NCBI GenBank assembly: GCA_000727475.1
Contig: KL647290.1
Coordinates: 3,731,373-3,795,372, forward strand
Source: Sarcocystis neurona
Lineage: Eukaryota; Apicomplexa; Conoidasida; Eucoccidiorida; Sarcocystidae
Direction of reading: 5' to 3'
Length of the DNA stretch: 64,000 nt
Shown here: piece by piece, positions 11,640 to 24,065 of the stretch
How the letters are laid out: each line of letters starts with the position of its first letter
Position numbering within the stretch: position 1 is the first letter of the stretch
Translations under genes and position numbers: made by a program
Notes under the pieces: generated by a model
What the model saw: the letters and a program-made list of their open reading frames with translations, nothing else
Databases searched by the model: none
Told to the model about the DNA's origin: nothing

Positions 11640-12640
11640 TTTTTCCACTTGTGTTTAGAAGACAGTATCTTTATGACTAAACACGCGGTACGCGGGTTTC
11701 GGGAGCTTCTAAGCTTTGAAGCGTGATTTTAAAACGGTGTTTTCCCCCGATTTAGCGTAGTGAGGGACCTACAACACGCTCCCTTTTTTAGAATTAGAAG
11801 GCCCGACACACTTGTAGGATGCACAGGGAAACTTTTTCCTGCCTTCGTGGACATGCACAGCATTCTTGACCTGTAAAAAGCCGTCCCCCGTCGCTTTGTA
11901 CTAACGAGTAGTGTGAACTTTGGGTAAAATCACGTCGCCTACCTCCGGTTCTACTTACTCGTTACTACTTTATTCCTGTGGACGGCAGCGGGTTTTCGTC
12001 TACAAGTCTATACGGTTGTAAAGACAAACCTCCCCAGCCGCATACTTGTGTAGTTCAGGTGATGACTGCTCGTTACTGGGCTGCAGGTCTGCGGCTTGGT
12101 GACCTGCACGTGAATCCGCCGTCAAACGCCAAAAAGAGGGGACATCTGCGGAATAGTTCAAAGGGGGAGTTTTAAATATCGTCGCTGAGTATGCCCGTTT
12201 GTTCAGAATTGCAAACTTAGTTGGGATTAGGGGTAACCATGCCTTGCTAGTTTCCCACCTTTCCGTGGCGGACGAGAGCTTGGCGCCCGACTAGGTACCA
12301 TCAACATGCAACGCTTCAGTCATTTTCTCTAAGTACTCCATTGAAGAGGAACGGTTACACTACGCAGGGCAACAATGCAGTCTTGTGTCTTACCGCGTAT
12401 TTCCCGTGTTGCTGACTGGTGGCAGAGTAATTTTATTCGCTTCTGCGGTCGTGCCTGCTGAACCAGGGTTGTAGGGGAAAACACGTATTTCTCCAGCTCC
12501 AGGGGTACACGTATGCGCGTGTTCAATCTGCATCTTTTGCTTAGTAAAGGCGGAGGTGGTTTGTTCACAGCGTCAGGACAACTTCTACTGCTGTTTCGTC
12601 TCTCCCGCGGATAAGAAGCTCGATGGGTACACGCAGTCGC
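11640..12640. other. No recognised gene
   Basis: Mixed-composition sequence with only short frames. I saw no repeats longer than a few bases and no conserved motif. Confidence 0.5.
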
Positions 12641-13188
12641 GTCTGGGTGTGTGTATCTTCATTTCTGCCCATATCTATCTCCTCCTCCCTTTTGCGTGCT
12701 TCACACGGGTTGTTGCGGCGCGCGATTTTGTTGCTGTAATGCCGTCTTCCTCTTTCTCCCTTCCTGCAAGCGTACCTGAACAGCTCCCGTCGAGAGCGTT
12801 TCTCTGTTGCTTTCCCACCAACTCCTCAGTGCATCTCTGGTGGTTTCCACCCCTCGTTCCCGCGTTTTCCCCTTTTTGTCCCGTATACGCAGGCGACGTG
12901 TGCAGCACTCTCGCGTTTCGGCAATTCTTTTTCTAATGCCAGCGCGTGTTGCGGAGGCGTTGCTGAAAATGTAACGACTGCCGCGTCATGACTCTCCTTG
13001 CCGATCGCCACTCTAACCCAGTCGCTCTTCCCCTTCCGTCCTTCCCCTGTCACCACCTTGTCCAGCTTTCCCCTTCTGCTCGCTTCTGTGGTAGTCGCTC
13101 TGCTGTCTTCAGGCCACACCATTGCTTCCCCTTATTCTGCGGCGCCTTCCCTCCTCCGGTTGCTCCCTCGGCACCGGCGCTCCTGAAA
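12640..13188 (+). promoter_or_regulatory. Pyrimidine-rich leader/promoter-like tract
   Basis: The plus strand is strongly C/T-rich with many CCTTC, CTCCC and TTTCC runs, ending just before an ATG in the context GAAAATG at 13189. Equivalent tracts precede the Sua5 ATG and the 24.07 kb candidate gene, so the composition probably marks 5' flank or leader here. This is inferred from composition only. Confidence 0.4.
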
Positions 13189-14400
13189 ATGCGTTCAGGG
13201 GCCGAATTTCTTCGCGAAGACCTCTCTAGCGTCGACTCTTCCCGTCTAAAGCCTCCCCCTGCTTCAAACAGCCTTTCTTTTCAATCCGGCTGCTTTCCGC
13301 CCCGTGCCCCAACTCGTGTGCCGCCTAGCCTGGCAGGCATGTCTCCTCTGTGTCCTCTTCCACGGCTGCAAGAGACCACGTCCCTCGTCGTGTGCTGAAG
13401 GAAAGTCTGTCCCTTCGAAATTACTGCACGGCGCCCCCATCCTGGGGAAGAGGCGCAGCAGGGACGAACCAGCATCGGCACCAGCTTGACCTCACTACGA
13501 TACGTTGTTGCATCGCAAGAAGAGAAAGCCTGGTGCACGAAGCACTTCCCGGTGCTAGCTGAGAAGTACCGTTTTCGCAGCAATAGCAACGCCAGCAGCA
13601 GCAGCCGCCTCGACCGCAAGGACAGCTTGCGAACGGGTGCTGGCAGCACTACTCTCAGGCGGCCACGGCGGCTGCTGGTAACAGTAAGACGGCACATTGG
13701 CACTGCAGCACAGTAGCACGAAGCTCTCCGCAAGGCGCTGACGCTTCCCGCAACAGTGAAAAGCGTGAGCAGCGCCTCCAGGTCCGTCAGCGCGTGCCGA
13801 GCGGATCCCAGCAGGGGCCCGGGGTCGCCAGTAGCGGTGCCGGTGGGGCGGGAGGGAGAGGAGAGCCAGCAGCAGCCCGGAAGCAGGGGCGCAGACATGC
13901 GGCAGCAAGTGCTGTCTCCCCGCAGGAGTAGCTGTTTAGCGGGCGCAGCTGCTTTGCAGCAGCAGTTGTCGAAGGCCGAGAGGAGCACCACCAGCAGCGA
14001 CAGCGCGAGAGTCTCTTCTCTGTTAGGACTATCTGCGTGTCCCTCTTGCTCAATGAGAATGCTGATTTGCTGTCGCTATCCCTCTAGTGCATGTGTGGCT
14101 ATTCCAGCTGGGTATGAACGCATGCGTGCACTTGTTTTTGACGCTCAGAAATTGCACTCCGACTGCTGGCTGCCGGCCACTCCCGTCTTCTCGCGCGGCT
14201 TGAACTCTCCCGGAGCTGCGGGTACGGGTCGGTCTCTCCTGCATCACCCCCTGCCCCTGCCGCCAGTGGAGTCGACTGCCGTGCACCACTCCTGTGTTTG
14301 TGGGGCGGGGAACGTAGATAGGGAAGTCTGCCTCGCTGTCTTGATATCGACGTGTATACAGAGAAAGCGAAAGCAAGAGAGACGAGCTACCGCTGTCTAA
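13189..14400 (+). CDS. Candidate spliced gene, unrecognised product
   Basis: The ATG at 13189 (GAAAATG context) follows a long CT-rich leader and opens a 69-codon frame (13189-13398) starting MRSGAEFLREDL. A second patch from about 13490 to 13682 gives a hydrophilic segment containing EEKAWCTKHFPVL and a Ser/Asn run, ending near a possible donor GTAAGA at 13683. The same frame resumes after an AG at 13755 and stays open to a stop at 14400 with Gln/Ser-rich text. The 73-base gap and the link from the first patch are guesses. The opposite strand is open over 13281-13991, so strand assignment rests mainly on the leader. No domain is recognised. Confidence 0.3.
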
Positions 14401-15850
14401 AGTAGCATCCTATACATATAGATACATACGCATTTGAAAGACATGCTACCACTCGCTAACGTACGTACGTATATACACAGACGGAGAATGCTGTCGCCAA
14501 TATGTGTGTAGACGAATGTGAGAGAGACGCGCTGCCAACATACAAATTTCAGAGAGACACATGCTGCCGGCGTCCAAGGCTCCCACGTCTACCGATACGT
14601 ATACTGTGGGGAGGATGAGAAGTTCTAGATTTGTGGACCGTGGACGTCTGGCTGCATGTGAGGGGGGAATACAGAGAGATCTGCGTATATAATTTCGCGT
14701 GGCACTGCTGTCGACACCGTCTACGGCAAACAGAGAGAGGAAGTGTGTGTGTGTGTGTGTGCATGTTGATGACCACCGTGCCGTCTAGCTGCCTAACGCG
14801 CAGTCAGTGGCACCTCCATGCCAGTGTCTACATTCTATCTAGACGTGCCGCATGCGTCAGAAGTACAATTGCGGATAATTTATATCTACTTTGATTCACG
14901 TAGGTATGTGTGTGTGTTTCTTTGTATCTAGGTAGACGCAGGTCACTCACACAGTGTGGACCTCCCTGGGGTCTGGCGATCCAAAATATATAAACGGGTT
15001 CTTAGGTGTTTCTGTGTATGGGCGCCTGCAGAGGAATGCATGCGTAGGTATATGTGCGTGTTCCTGTTCGTCTGCACCTATATACATACACACATACGTA
15101 CGTACGTACATACTTATATATATACGTGTTCCTCTGCGTATACATAGATATATGTGTACACATATATACATATATATATATACTTGTATACAGATACGTA
15201 TGTATATATATGTAGCACTCCAGACCCACCATATACTTTGTTGATGTGTCGGTACATGGAGAGTGGACAGTCCTAGGAAGGAAGAGACAAACGTGACCTG
15301 AGAGAAGACTGTATATACGCACATGAGAATGTACAGAATTCCCAGGTTACAGCGCGGCACTGTCTGTGTGGATGCGGGCTCTCTGTATTCACGAGTCACT
15401 CCTCGTCACATACCAAGCCTGATACACCTTTCTGTGTGTATACCTGCGTCTCTATCCAAGTATATAAAGATCCTGTATATATATGTATACACATATACAC
15501 ACCTCTACGTGCATTTATCTATCTGTCTATCTATCTCTCTCCCTATATATATATGTGTCTGTGTGCGTGTGTGTATGTATGTATATTATAGGTAGCTATG
15601 TGTACACGTCTATGTCTACATCCCTATGTATATTTGTCTAGGTGTATGTATACATACTCGTGTCGAGGTGCGTATACGTGTATGCTCATATATGTGTATG
15701 TCCGTATATCTGTATATGTCTGCGGGCGTATCTGCATGTATATACGTATATATGTAGGACGGAAAAAGTTGATAGATTTCAACACTCCGCAGATGGAAAC
15801 CCGACGCGTACGTCGGCTTGACACGGACTTGCGAAGTACTGGATAATTAG
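14400..15850. repeat. Microsatellite-rich intergenic region
   Basis: TG, TA, TACG and GTAC steps dominate, with a clean (GT)n run at about 14743-14762, TA runs near 15110-15215, and TCTA/TCTC repeats at about 15515-15545. Frames here are low-complexity artefacts. I see no gene. Confidence 0.8.
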
Positions 15851-16295
15851 GAAGTGCGCCAGCCGGGATATCCTGCTGTTATATAAAAACACCGGGTAAC
15901 GCATGCAGCAGCTACATACATATGCGAGTCTGTCGGTCTCTGTGTGAGTTTAGAGGGGAGCTCCATAGAATACAACAGTGCATGCTTGCAAACGATCCTG
16001 CCGCGTGCTTGCATGTATGTGCGTGTGTGTCTCGCAATATACCTGCTGCGGTGCACAAGTGTGGCGGGCCGCGACGCATGCGTGCGTGGCCGGACGGACG
16101 TGTACGTATTTCTCAGATGGGCTGGGGGGCTCTGCAGTCGAGCACTCGGGGATGTGCACGCGCCTCCTACACAGACAGGTGTCTTTTCGCAGTAGAATTC
16201 GTGAGGGAATTCCTGCATGCAGAGACGTATAGAGGCCTGCAACAAGTATAACAGAAAGAAGGGTCGCACTTGTCCATATCTGAATATATACGCAT

Positions 16296-17218
16296 CTACA
16301 TGTGTGCGCGTATAAAGAGTGTCGCGGGGGGATCAGCTGTCGCGGGACTGGACGCGCTCCTCTGGGCTTGCGCTGCAGCAGGATGTGAGATGGGCGCCAT
16401 GTTTCTTTCGGCTGCCGCAGCTGCTGCAGAGGAATTTTTTTCTCGCGTACCGGTTTGTTTCTCTCTGGTGGTGGTGCTGCGCCAGCTGCAGCAGACAGCG
16501 TCGACTGGAGGCCGTCTCTCTGAGCTTGCGGGTGGCCCTGCTGCCGCTGCGAACGCAGCAGAGGTATTAGCAAGACCGCCATGCTCCGCAGCTGCTGCGT
16601 GCGCGCGTGAGCCGTCCTGTTGGCCTGCCGCAGCAGCAGCCCGGGGAAGGCGCGCCGAAGGAGGTCGCGCCGCAGCGGGGCGGGGTTCGTCCGCTTGGAA
16701 GTCGTTGCCGGGCTGCAGCAGCCCGCAGGTGACTGCGACTGATGCTGCTGAAGACAAGGGAAGAAGAAGCGGAAGCGTTTGCACACGTCCGCGCCTCTGC
16801 GTATAGCTGCTCCTCCAGAAAAGCGTACCAGAGAGCAGCTCACCGTTCCTCTTGCTGCTCCGGGCTGTGTTGCTGGGGCACGTTATCTCGGCGCTGCGGG
16901 GTCGGCTGCTGCTGGAGCTGCCTCTTGCGATCCTTCGCGTTCTATGCCTCCCCACCCTTTCGCCTGAGCCCGCAGCAGCAGCAGGACCAGCAGCAACAGC
17001 AGCGTCCCTCAGAGGTAGCAACAGCAGCAGGAGGACGGAGAGCGGCAACAGCGGCCCCAGGCATAGCAGCAGCAGCAGAACGGTCGGCAGCAGCACGAGG
17101 ATGAGAAGCAGTCCGACGTCCACTGCGAGTTGCACCCAGGACGGATGACGAAGAGTTTTTCCTTTTGCTGGTGACGCGCCGTTTCCCGCAAAAAATGCAG
17201 TTCGGCGAAGGACTGCAT
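16296..17218 (-). CDS. Possible CAG-rich gene, unrecognised, minus strand favoured
   Basis: An ATG at 17218 on the minus strand, in ATAAATGC context, opens a 69-codon frame starting MQSFAELHFLRE that reads as ordinary protein for about 37 residues before entering a Cys/Ser tract. A neighbouring minus frame stays open from 17237 to 16296 with Ala-rich runs. The plus strand is also open across 16270-16806. Because GCA/CTG tracts leave most frames open, I cannot fix exons. No known family is recognised. Confidence 0.25.
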
Positions 17219-17429
17219 TTATGGCTGGCAGGTTCACTGTTGAAGCTTCTTGAACTTGGGCTGTTCAACAGAAGTGCCACCTGAAACAGGAGGTTTTTTT
17301 CGTCTCTTTGTCGAAGACTGCCAGCGAAGGAGGCCCCGTTTTGCAACCGCCAAGCGGCTCTCAAGGGCGTCCATCCTCACCCTGCATGCGTGCAGCGATC
17401 GGTAGCTACTCGTGCAGTGTTCACAACCT

Positions 17430-18330
17430 TACCGATACGTCTACATACGTATATACATATATGTATATTGATATGTACGTATGTATGCATACATGTAATA
17501 CGTATATCTATGCATATGTCTACATATTCGTATAAGGAGGGTTCCTTGGTGGCGCATGTCCGTATGCACGCGTTTCAACTTTATACCCTGTATAGAGGCA
17601 AACATTAGTATGTGAGTGGTGCATGCTTGGGTATGTCTGTGCACCCGTCGTCGGGGCGTGGTACGGGTACGTGTTGGTCTCTGTAGAGAAGACGGCCTCC
17701 TGCAGAAAAGGCGTTTCCCTTTTGAATATCAAAGTTTGCGCCGGAGCGAGCGTGTCTTTAGTTTAGAAGGAAGGACCCGTAACCGGAAGCTTCAGCGTCC
17801 GACTCGGCATCTTCCCCTAGAATAGATACGCTGCAGTGTTGCCAACTTGAACGATACACATATGACGTTTACTACATATATATATGTATATATGTGTACG
17901 CGTGTATATGTGTACGTCTGTATGCTGTATACAGGAAGGCGTCTTTCTCTCTCTCTCTGTAGATATATATGTATATATACACACATATGTATGTGTATGT
18001 ATGTACGTGTTTACGGAAGGCGTGTTATGAGCTTTTGCATGCAAAAGCTGAAAGTGTCCTGCGTTGAGTCCTATCGTTACATAAACACTTATATACATGA
18101 ATGTATGTATATTTCCATATGAACACATATATATATATATATAGGTGTATATATATACACGCGCCTTCGGACAAAGCATGCCTACTGTATACACTATATA
18201 CATATATATATATGTATATGCACGCATTTGGAGACAGCTTGCCTACTATATACATGTATGTATATGTTTAGACACACCTGTGGAGGAAGCCTGACGCGCC
18301 ACCTTGGATGTGTATATATAAGGGTGCACT
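17430..18330. repeat. Microsatellite region with degenerate internal repeats and a perfect palindrome
   Basis: TA/TG/CA microsatellites are interrupted by related spacers containing GGAAGGCGT (about 17933 and 18016) and GCATGCCTACTG or GCTTGCCTACTA (about 18175 and 18238). One spacer carries the perfect 20-base palindrome AGCTTTTGCATGCAAAAGCT at 18030-18049. Confidence 0.8.
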
Positions 18331-18520
18331 GTGTTGCCGAAGGAGAGTTTCAGCTAATGAGAAGCGTTGACAGACGATTCAAGATCTGCTTCGGAAGAGA
18401 AAACTGCAGGAGGAAATCGTGCCAGACATTTAGACGGCCAGTGTCCAGTAGTTCATGGGCGTGCGGTGTGGTGTGCGTCCGGGAGCTTGATGAGTCGACT
18501 GGCAAGTGGGTAGGAAGCTC

Positions 18521-19310
18521 TCAGCTGTGCTGCTGCCGCAGCTGGAACGGCGACAGCGAAGCTGCCCCTGCTGGTCTTGGAACAGTTCGCGCAACAGCGC
18601 GAAGGCTGCTGCTGCTGCGACAATTTGAACTTGCTGCAGCTGCTGCGACGGTGGGCGGTTGTGCTGCGGCTGCTGCAGCGGTGGGTGTGCTGCTACTACT
18701 GCTGCTGCTGCTACAGCGGAGTTGGCGGTGGTTCACCGGGTAGGGGGGTGGAGGAATACAGCATATGTACTGCTGTTTTGCTGCTGCGGTGACTGCGAAG
18801 CTGCTTCCGCCTGTTGCGACTCCGCTTCGAATCGACCCTCTCGGCTACGTGCACCTGTGCTGCTGTTGTTGCCTGCTGCGGCTCCTGCCGTTGCTGCTGC
18901 TGATTCGGCGGCTCTACCAGAAAAAATGCTCCCGTCCTACCCCATTCCCGGTAATCTTCAGGGCGTCCTTGCTGGCTTCTTCATCTCCAGACCAACACTC
19001 CCCGCAGTCGTACTGCTGCTTCTGCGCTTCCTGCTGTGCAGCTGGGCAACTCTTCCTGGTGCGTGCTCGGGTCACGCCCCCTTGACGAGCCACTGCTGCT
19101 GCTATTGCTCTCCTGCTACTGCTGCTGGCCACGTGCCGCTGGCGCCGCTGCGGACCGTGTCGTTGCTACGTTTTCCCCTCGACAGAAGAAGAGCTGCGGC
19201 TGGTGCACTGTCGCTCTCAACCAACGAGAAGGACTGCTACTGCAGCGTCCTCCAAGCAGAGTAGCTGCTGCTGCGTTGCCGACCCCAAGCAGCCAGAACA
19301 GCCCCGCCAC
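18521..19310 (-). CDS. Possible CAG-rich coding locus, minus strand favoured
   Basis: On the minus strand, the frame ending at a TGA at 18732-18734 reads for about 50 codons upstream as a plausible hydrophilic C-terminus (GARSREGRFEAESQQAEAA, then a Gln run, then YAVFLHPPTR). An acceptor-like AG preceded by a T-run and CTGGT lies just upstream at about 18924. A second minus-strand frame (18914-19132) contains QYDCGECWSGDEEASKDA. The two frames do not join in phase with a normal-length intron, so an exon may be missing or the model may be wrong. Plus-strand frames are open too but are Cys/Leu-rich. No family is recognised. Confidence 0.3.
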
Positions 19311-19559
19311 AGCATCGCCACAACTGCCGCTTCTGCCTCGTAGACATTCTAGAGCAGCGAGGCTGCTAAGACTGCAACATCGCTCCCAGGTGTGGGCCGT
19401 CTGCTGCTGCTTTCCCTCCTGCGGTCAGTCTCCACCGGGCAGAGGTGGTTTCCCTGCAGCACACATGCCCCTCGTGAAGCTCGCAGGTGCTGCGTTTCTC
19501 ACTCTCCAGGGCAGGGCCAATGGGTAAGCGTGCAGACATGTGACGCCTTTGCAGGTGGA

Positions 19560-21130
19560 GCTCGCTTCCGCCTACGCATATACATATCTGTATGTGTTTG
19601 CAGTTTTGTACCTGTGCTTGAGCTGAGGTAGGTTAAATCTGGCATTTGTAGGGTAAGACCCCTTAATGTCTGCGCATACGCGGCACACTAAGGACTTCGT
19701 ATGTATACGTGAAGATATACTCTCATATATATATATATATTGTGTAAGTGCGTGCGAAGCTCTACATAGCGCTAACACTAGTACATGGACGTACACGCCA
19801 GAACCCACGCAGGTAGATAAGCAGGGAGAAAGAGATGGACTTACAGACGGGTGTGTCTACTTGTGTATATCTGTCTGCGTACATATAAAGGACCGAAGAA
19901 GCGTACGAGTCGCGAGGTATGTACTGGTGTGTCTACGGACATGTTTGTGTCTGCATGCGCACATGTTTATATCTATGTATGAACATAGGTACGTCTGCCT
20001 CATTCTTGCACGGGCGTCTTCGTTTGCACGCGGCGCTGTCCTTTTAATCTCTGCAGAAGTAAGAACTTGAGGATAAAAGTGTCTTGCCGCTTCTCGCTGC
20101 CCCACGGGTTCAGTCGTGCGGCAGTGCCGCATGCAAGTTCTTCCTGGGTACAGAGCTGGCAAATGCGTTCCTTGGTAGATTGCTCTCCAGCCTCGTCTTT
20201 CAGTGGAACCCTGTGACCGGTACATGTATCTATATATGCATACGTGCATACAAACGTCTAGGGACATACAAGCCTTCGTGTTCATACATAGATAGGGGGG
20301 ACACATACAGGTACAGCGGGACGCGCATGCCTACCTATCTGGACACGTACACGCATGGCTACACACGTGAGTACACACACATCTGTAGACAGAGAGGGAG
20401 AGCGAGACACATGTGTATATGTATACATATGCGTTCATGCATAAGTGCGTATGTGCGTGTATATATATGTATAAATATTGACGCGGAAGTATATCACACT
20501 ACGTTTGATATGCGTCCCAGACATGCATTCGTCTGTCTGTATATATATCGTCGCCACCACTGCACAGGACGACGTTATACGTCTATTACGTGTATATATA
20601 TATATAGTGAGAGGAAGAGCCCTAAAATACGTATATCTATATAGAGGGAGGATGACATGTGTGTATACATACGTATATTGGCACATTAACGCGGAGAAAT
20701 CTGTGTCTAGTATGCATCGCAGGCGCGCATATACACATACGTATACCGTCGCAACGGCTGTACAAGACGTTGTACATCCACTTGGGTTTATTGCAGGCAC
20801 CGTTTCAATTTTAGAGGAGACACTGAAGGGGCAGCACTTTTCTCAGGGTGTCTACGCTTCTGCGTGCGTTTATCTGCAACCTCTGTTCACACAGATGCTG
20901 CAATATATATATATATATATATATACATCTGTTCGTACGTGTGGATATAGACGTCCGCGCACGCAAGCCTGCGTCTTTCGCGTATGCAGATATGTATGTG
21001 CATATGCATACGCATATGTAGTTGTGTAAGGGTGCAGCAGAACGAGGATGCGTCTTTTACCGTCTGCATATGACATACGTACACGTGTACTGGGCACATA
21101 TATATATATATATATATATGTACGTGCAGG
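19560..21130. repeat. Microsatellite-rich region
   Basis: TA, TATG, CACA and TACG steps dominate, with TA runs at about 19727-19740, 20597-20607, 20902-20925 and 21099-21120. Two related spacers, GTCGCCACCACTGCACAGGA (about 20549) and GTCGCAACGGCTGTACAAGA (about 20748), suggest an old local duplication. No gene is recognised. Confidence 0.75.
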
Positions 21131-21899
21131 AGGGGGCACATGCCTGGCAGCGCAGGTAGCAGCTGTAGCTGCAATTAGACGAAGAACTCTTCTCGAGGAG
21201 AAGCACGGCGCCGCACGGGCGCGCAGGCGTGTGCACCTCTTGCTGCTGCCTTGCTGCTCTTTTGCTCGTCTGCGCTTTCTGCAGATGACCCCACGCACAT
21301 TCTCATTTGGATTTTCATCTTCGGCCTCATGGTAGGTCCGCTGCCTTTTGAAGCTCAAAAGAGCAACTCCAGGGTGACAAAAGTATATACGTGTGTATGC
21401 GCCTGCGGGTGGATGGTGCGTGTAAACATTCCGTCTCCTTGCCTGTTGTTATGTACTGTGCCTGTGTGTCTGAAGAGAATCTCGGAGATACTCCAAATGT
21501 ACGGCTGCTTGTGAGGATGCGTGCAAATATATTTATGTACACGTCCATATATCTGGTGATATACTGGAAATGTAAGAGGGCTTGTGAATGCACATGTGTA
21601 TATACACATGTATACACGTGTCGACGGTGATGTGTGATGTATGTGTGTGCGTGTGCCCCTCACGCACGTTACCCACATTCTTCTAACGGCTGCTGGTCGG
21701 ACGCTACCCCCGCCGAAGGGGCTGAATTTTCCCTCGCGTACAAGAGGTCTTCATTCTTACGCGTTAGATCCACGTGGGCGCCTTCATTGACCCACGTTCA
21801 CATAGAGAGGCATACGAGGAAGTTTATGTGTATCTGTACAACCGCATATTTGTATATATGCATATGTGTGTCTGTGTGTATGTACGTGTACTTGCGTAA

Positions 21900-22920
21900 G
21901 CGCAGGAGAATGATGCAAGGATGTGCTCCCGGCGGGGTTCACATATCGTGCGACTCTGCTTGCTGCCGCCTGTCTTGCACTGCTGCTGTCGCTGGTTGGG
22001 CTCAGCCGAAGCAGCTGTCCGCAGGGTCTTCTCGTGCTGCCGCTGGTGACGCCCTGTTGATGCCCAACAGCTGCAGCTGCTTGTTAGTTAGCAGCCTCAC
22101 ACGCACCGGATGTGGTATTACTGCTGCTGCGCCGGCTGCTCAGCTGCAAACGGCTGTCCTCCCCTCCTCTTGTGTGACTGTTGTAAAACTTTCACGGCGC
22201 AGTGGCAGCACTGCTGCGCCGCGCGAGGCGGTATCGTCTTGCGCTTTGCTGCTCCTGAATCCCCAGCAGCCCCAGCGATTTCGAAACGGCGAGTCCAGAT
22301 TGGCCGCTGGTGCGGTGGCTTCTGCGCCTGCTGTGCCGGTGCTTCCCGAGCTCTTGCCTTCGCTGCAGCTGCTGGGGTAGGCTCGCCGCTGTGAGGGGAT
22401 GGTGCTGCTGTGTAGTGGGGCATTCCTTACATGTGCGTAGGGTGCCCGGCGTGCGGATGCCGCGCGTGCTGTGTAACTGCGGCCGCGGCTCTGCTGCAGT
22501 TGCTGCGTTGCGCTGCAGCTGCTGCTGGGTGCTGCTCGCTGGGTCGCTGCTGTCGCTCGACCTCGCGGTGGCTGGGGCTGCTGCTGCTGTTGCAGATGAC
22601 CTGTGCATGCCGCGTCCGCAGAAACAGGGCTGTTGGCTGCGTTGTTCACGCTGTCTGTGTGCTCCGCAGGTGGTGCTGGGAAGCCTGCTGTGCCTGGTGG
22701 CTCGGCAGTGGCGGCGGATGGGGGAGACGAGACGGCGCGAGCGGGGACTCTTCGGCACCAGCGTCGGACGTGCGCACATCTCTGCTCGTACGCTTGCCAA
22801 TCGAGAACGCGTGCTGGAACTCTGGGACTCCTCGCGGCTGGGGCATGGCACGGCCAGAGGGGGAAGACTTGTCGACCCGTTCTGGCAGGTCTGCGGCCTT
22901 TTAGGATACCCCAGCACGCG
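21900..22920. CDS. CAG/CTG-rich coding-like locus, strand unresolved
   Basis: The patch is GC-rich with several open frames. On the minus strand, an ATG at 22846 (GCCATG context) opens a 66-codon frame starting MPQPRGVPEFQHAFSIGKR, and another minus frame reads LDSPFRNRWGCWGF further down. On the plus strand, the frame ending at 22380 reads CVTVVKLSRRSGSTAAP and is also open for over 100 codons. Real exons are likely because the patch contrasts sharply with flanking microsatellites, but I cannot choose the strand or name a product. Confidence 0.3.
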
Positions 22921-22979
22921 CGTATATGTGTGCCTTCACCAGTCTATTTTCATATTCTTGTATACATATAGATGAGGTT

Positions 22980-23215
22980 ATCGACTGTGCCTCCGCCACT
23001 AATGTATAAATACATAGAGAGTGCCTCCGCCAATATATATACATATATATATATATGTGCTTACCGAGTGTGCCTCCGCCAACATATATATATATATATG
23101 TATATATATACTCATCGAGTGCGCCTCCGCGAATATGTACATACATATATATATATATATACACACTTATCGGGTGTGCCTCCGCTGCTACATATATATA
23201 TACACATGTGCAGAC
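22980..23215. repeat. Minisatellite with GTGCCTCCGCC core
   Basis: Five copies of a (C)GAGTGTGCCTCCGCC-like core (about 22983, 23019, 23068, 23117 and 23172) are separated by TA/TATG spacers of about 30-50 bases. The core is much better conserved than the spacers. Confidence 0.85.
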
Positions 23216-23779
23216 TGCACCTTCACTTACACGTATGTACAAAGATACTTATGCTTGGTGTCTCAGTGGCACAGTGAAATATGAAGAGACGTGGACGGAG
23301 GTGGGTGTGACGGATTTATAACTGCGCTTGCAGGCAGGTAGAGGTGGGCAAGGGCACACGGATGAGGCTCTCTCCCTGAATTGAGACGTGCATGCTCAAC
23401 TCCCCATATCCTTGCAAACATATTTGTACTTATTGACTGGCATGTAGCTGTGCTGTAGAAAATCAGGCGCAGGACAGCTGAGGGCACGCGCAGGTGTCGG
23501 GACGCCTCAGTTGAGTGTACGTACGCTTGAAGGGACGTCTGCGTATGGGGGACTGTATATATGTAGATATCCACGTACATGCACGTGTAAATATGTACGT
23601 GCGTGCACGTGTCTGCGGAGATGCAGGGGTTTTCGTCTGATTATGTGCACTACGTAAAAGATGCCTTTCTCCATAGAATCTACTATTCTAACATCCCTGT
23701 GTATGTGTGTCCGCCCACCAATGTAAATCCATGTACGTATGTATATGTATGTGTATCTCTATGTGTAGCTGTGTATGTC

Positions 23780-24065
23780 TGTACGCACCGATCACCGTTT
23801 CTCTTTTTCGTCCTCGTCGACTGCTCTTCGCCTGTTCTTCCAACCCAGTTTAGGCGTTCCTTTTCATTTCCGTTACTCGTCGTGTTCCTCGCTCCGTCGT
23901 CCGGCGTCTTTCTGTGGCTCCCCCCTTCTCATCTCTGCCGTCTGCCTGTTTGCCCGGCGCTCGCTGTATCTCACCTGCACTCGGTGTCTCCTCCCATCCC
24001 GCTGAAAGCTGCTGTCCCTGTTGCTGCTGCTTTTGCTGCCCGTCCTTCTCTTGCTACCGTTGCGC
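23780..24065 (+). promoter_or_regulatory. Pyrimidine-rich leader/promoter-like tract
   Basis: The plus strand is C/T-rich from about 23790, comparable to the tract before the Sua5 start. It precedes the GC-rich coding-like segment at 24066-24603. This is inferred from composition. Confidence 0.3.

Noticed and set aside
14743..23210. CRISPR-like array in regularly spaced repeats
   Set aside because: The spacers are themselves TA/TG microsatellites, the cores are irregularly spaced, and the host is eukaryotic.
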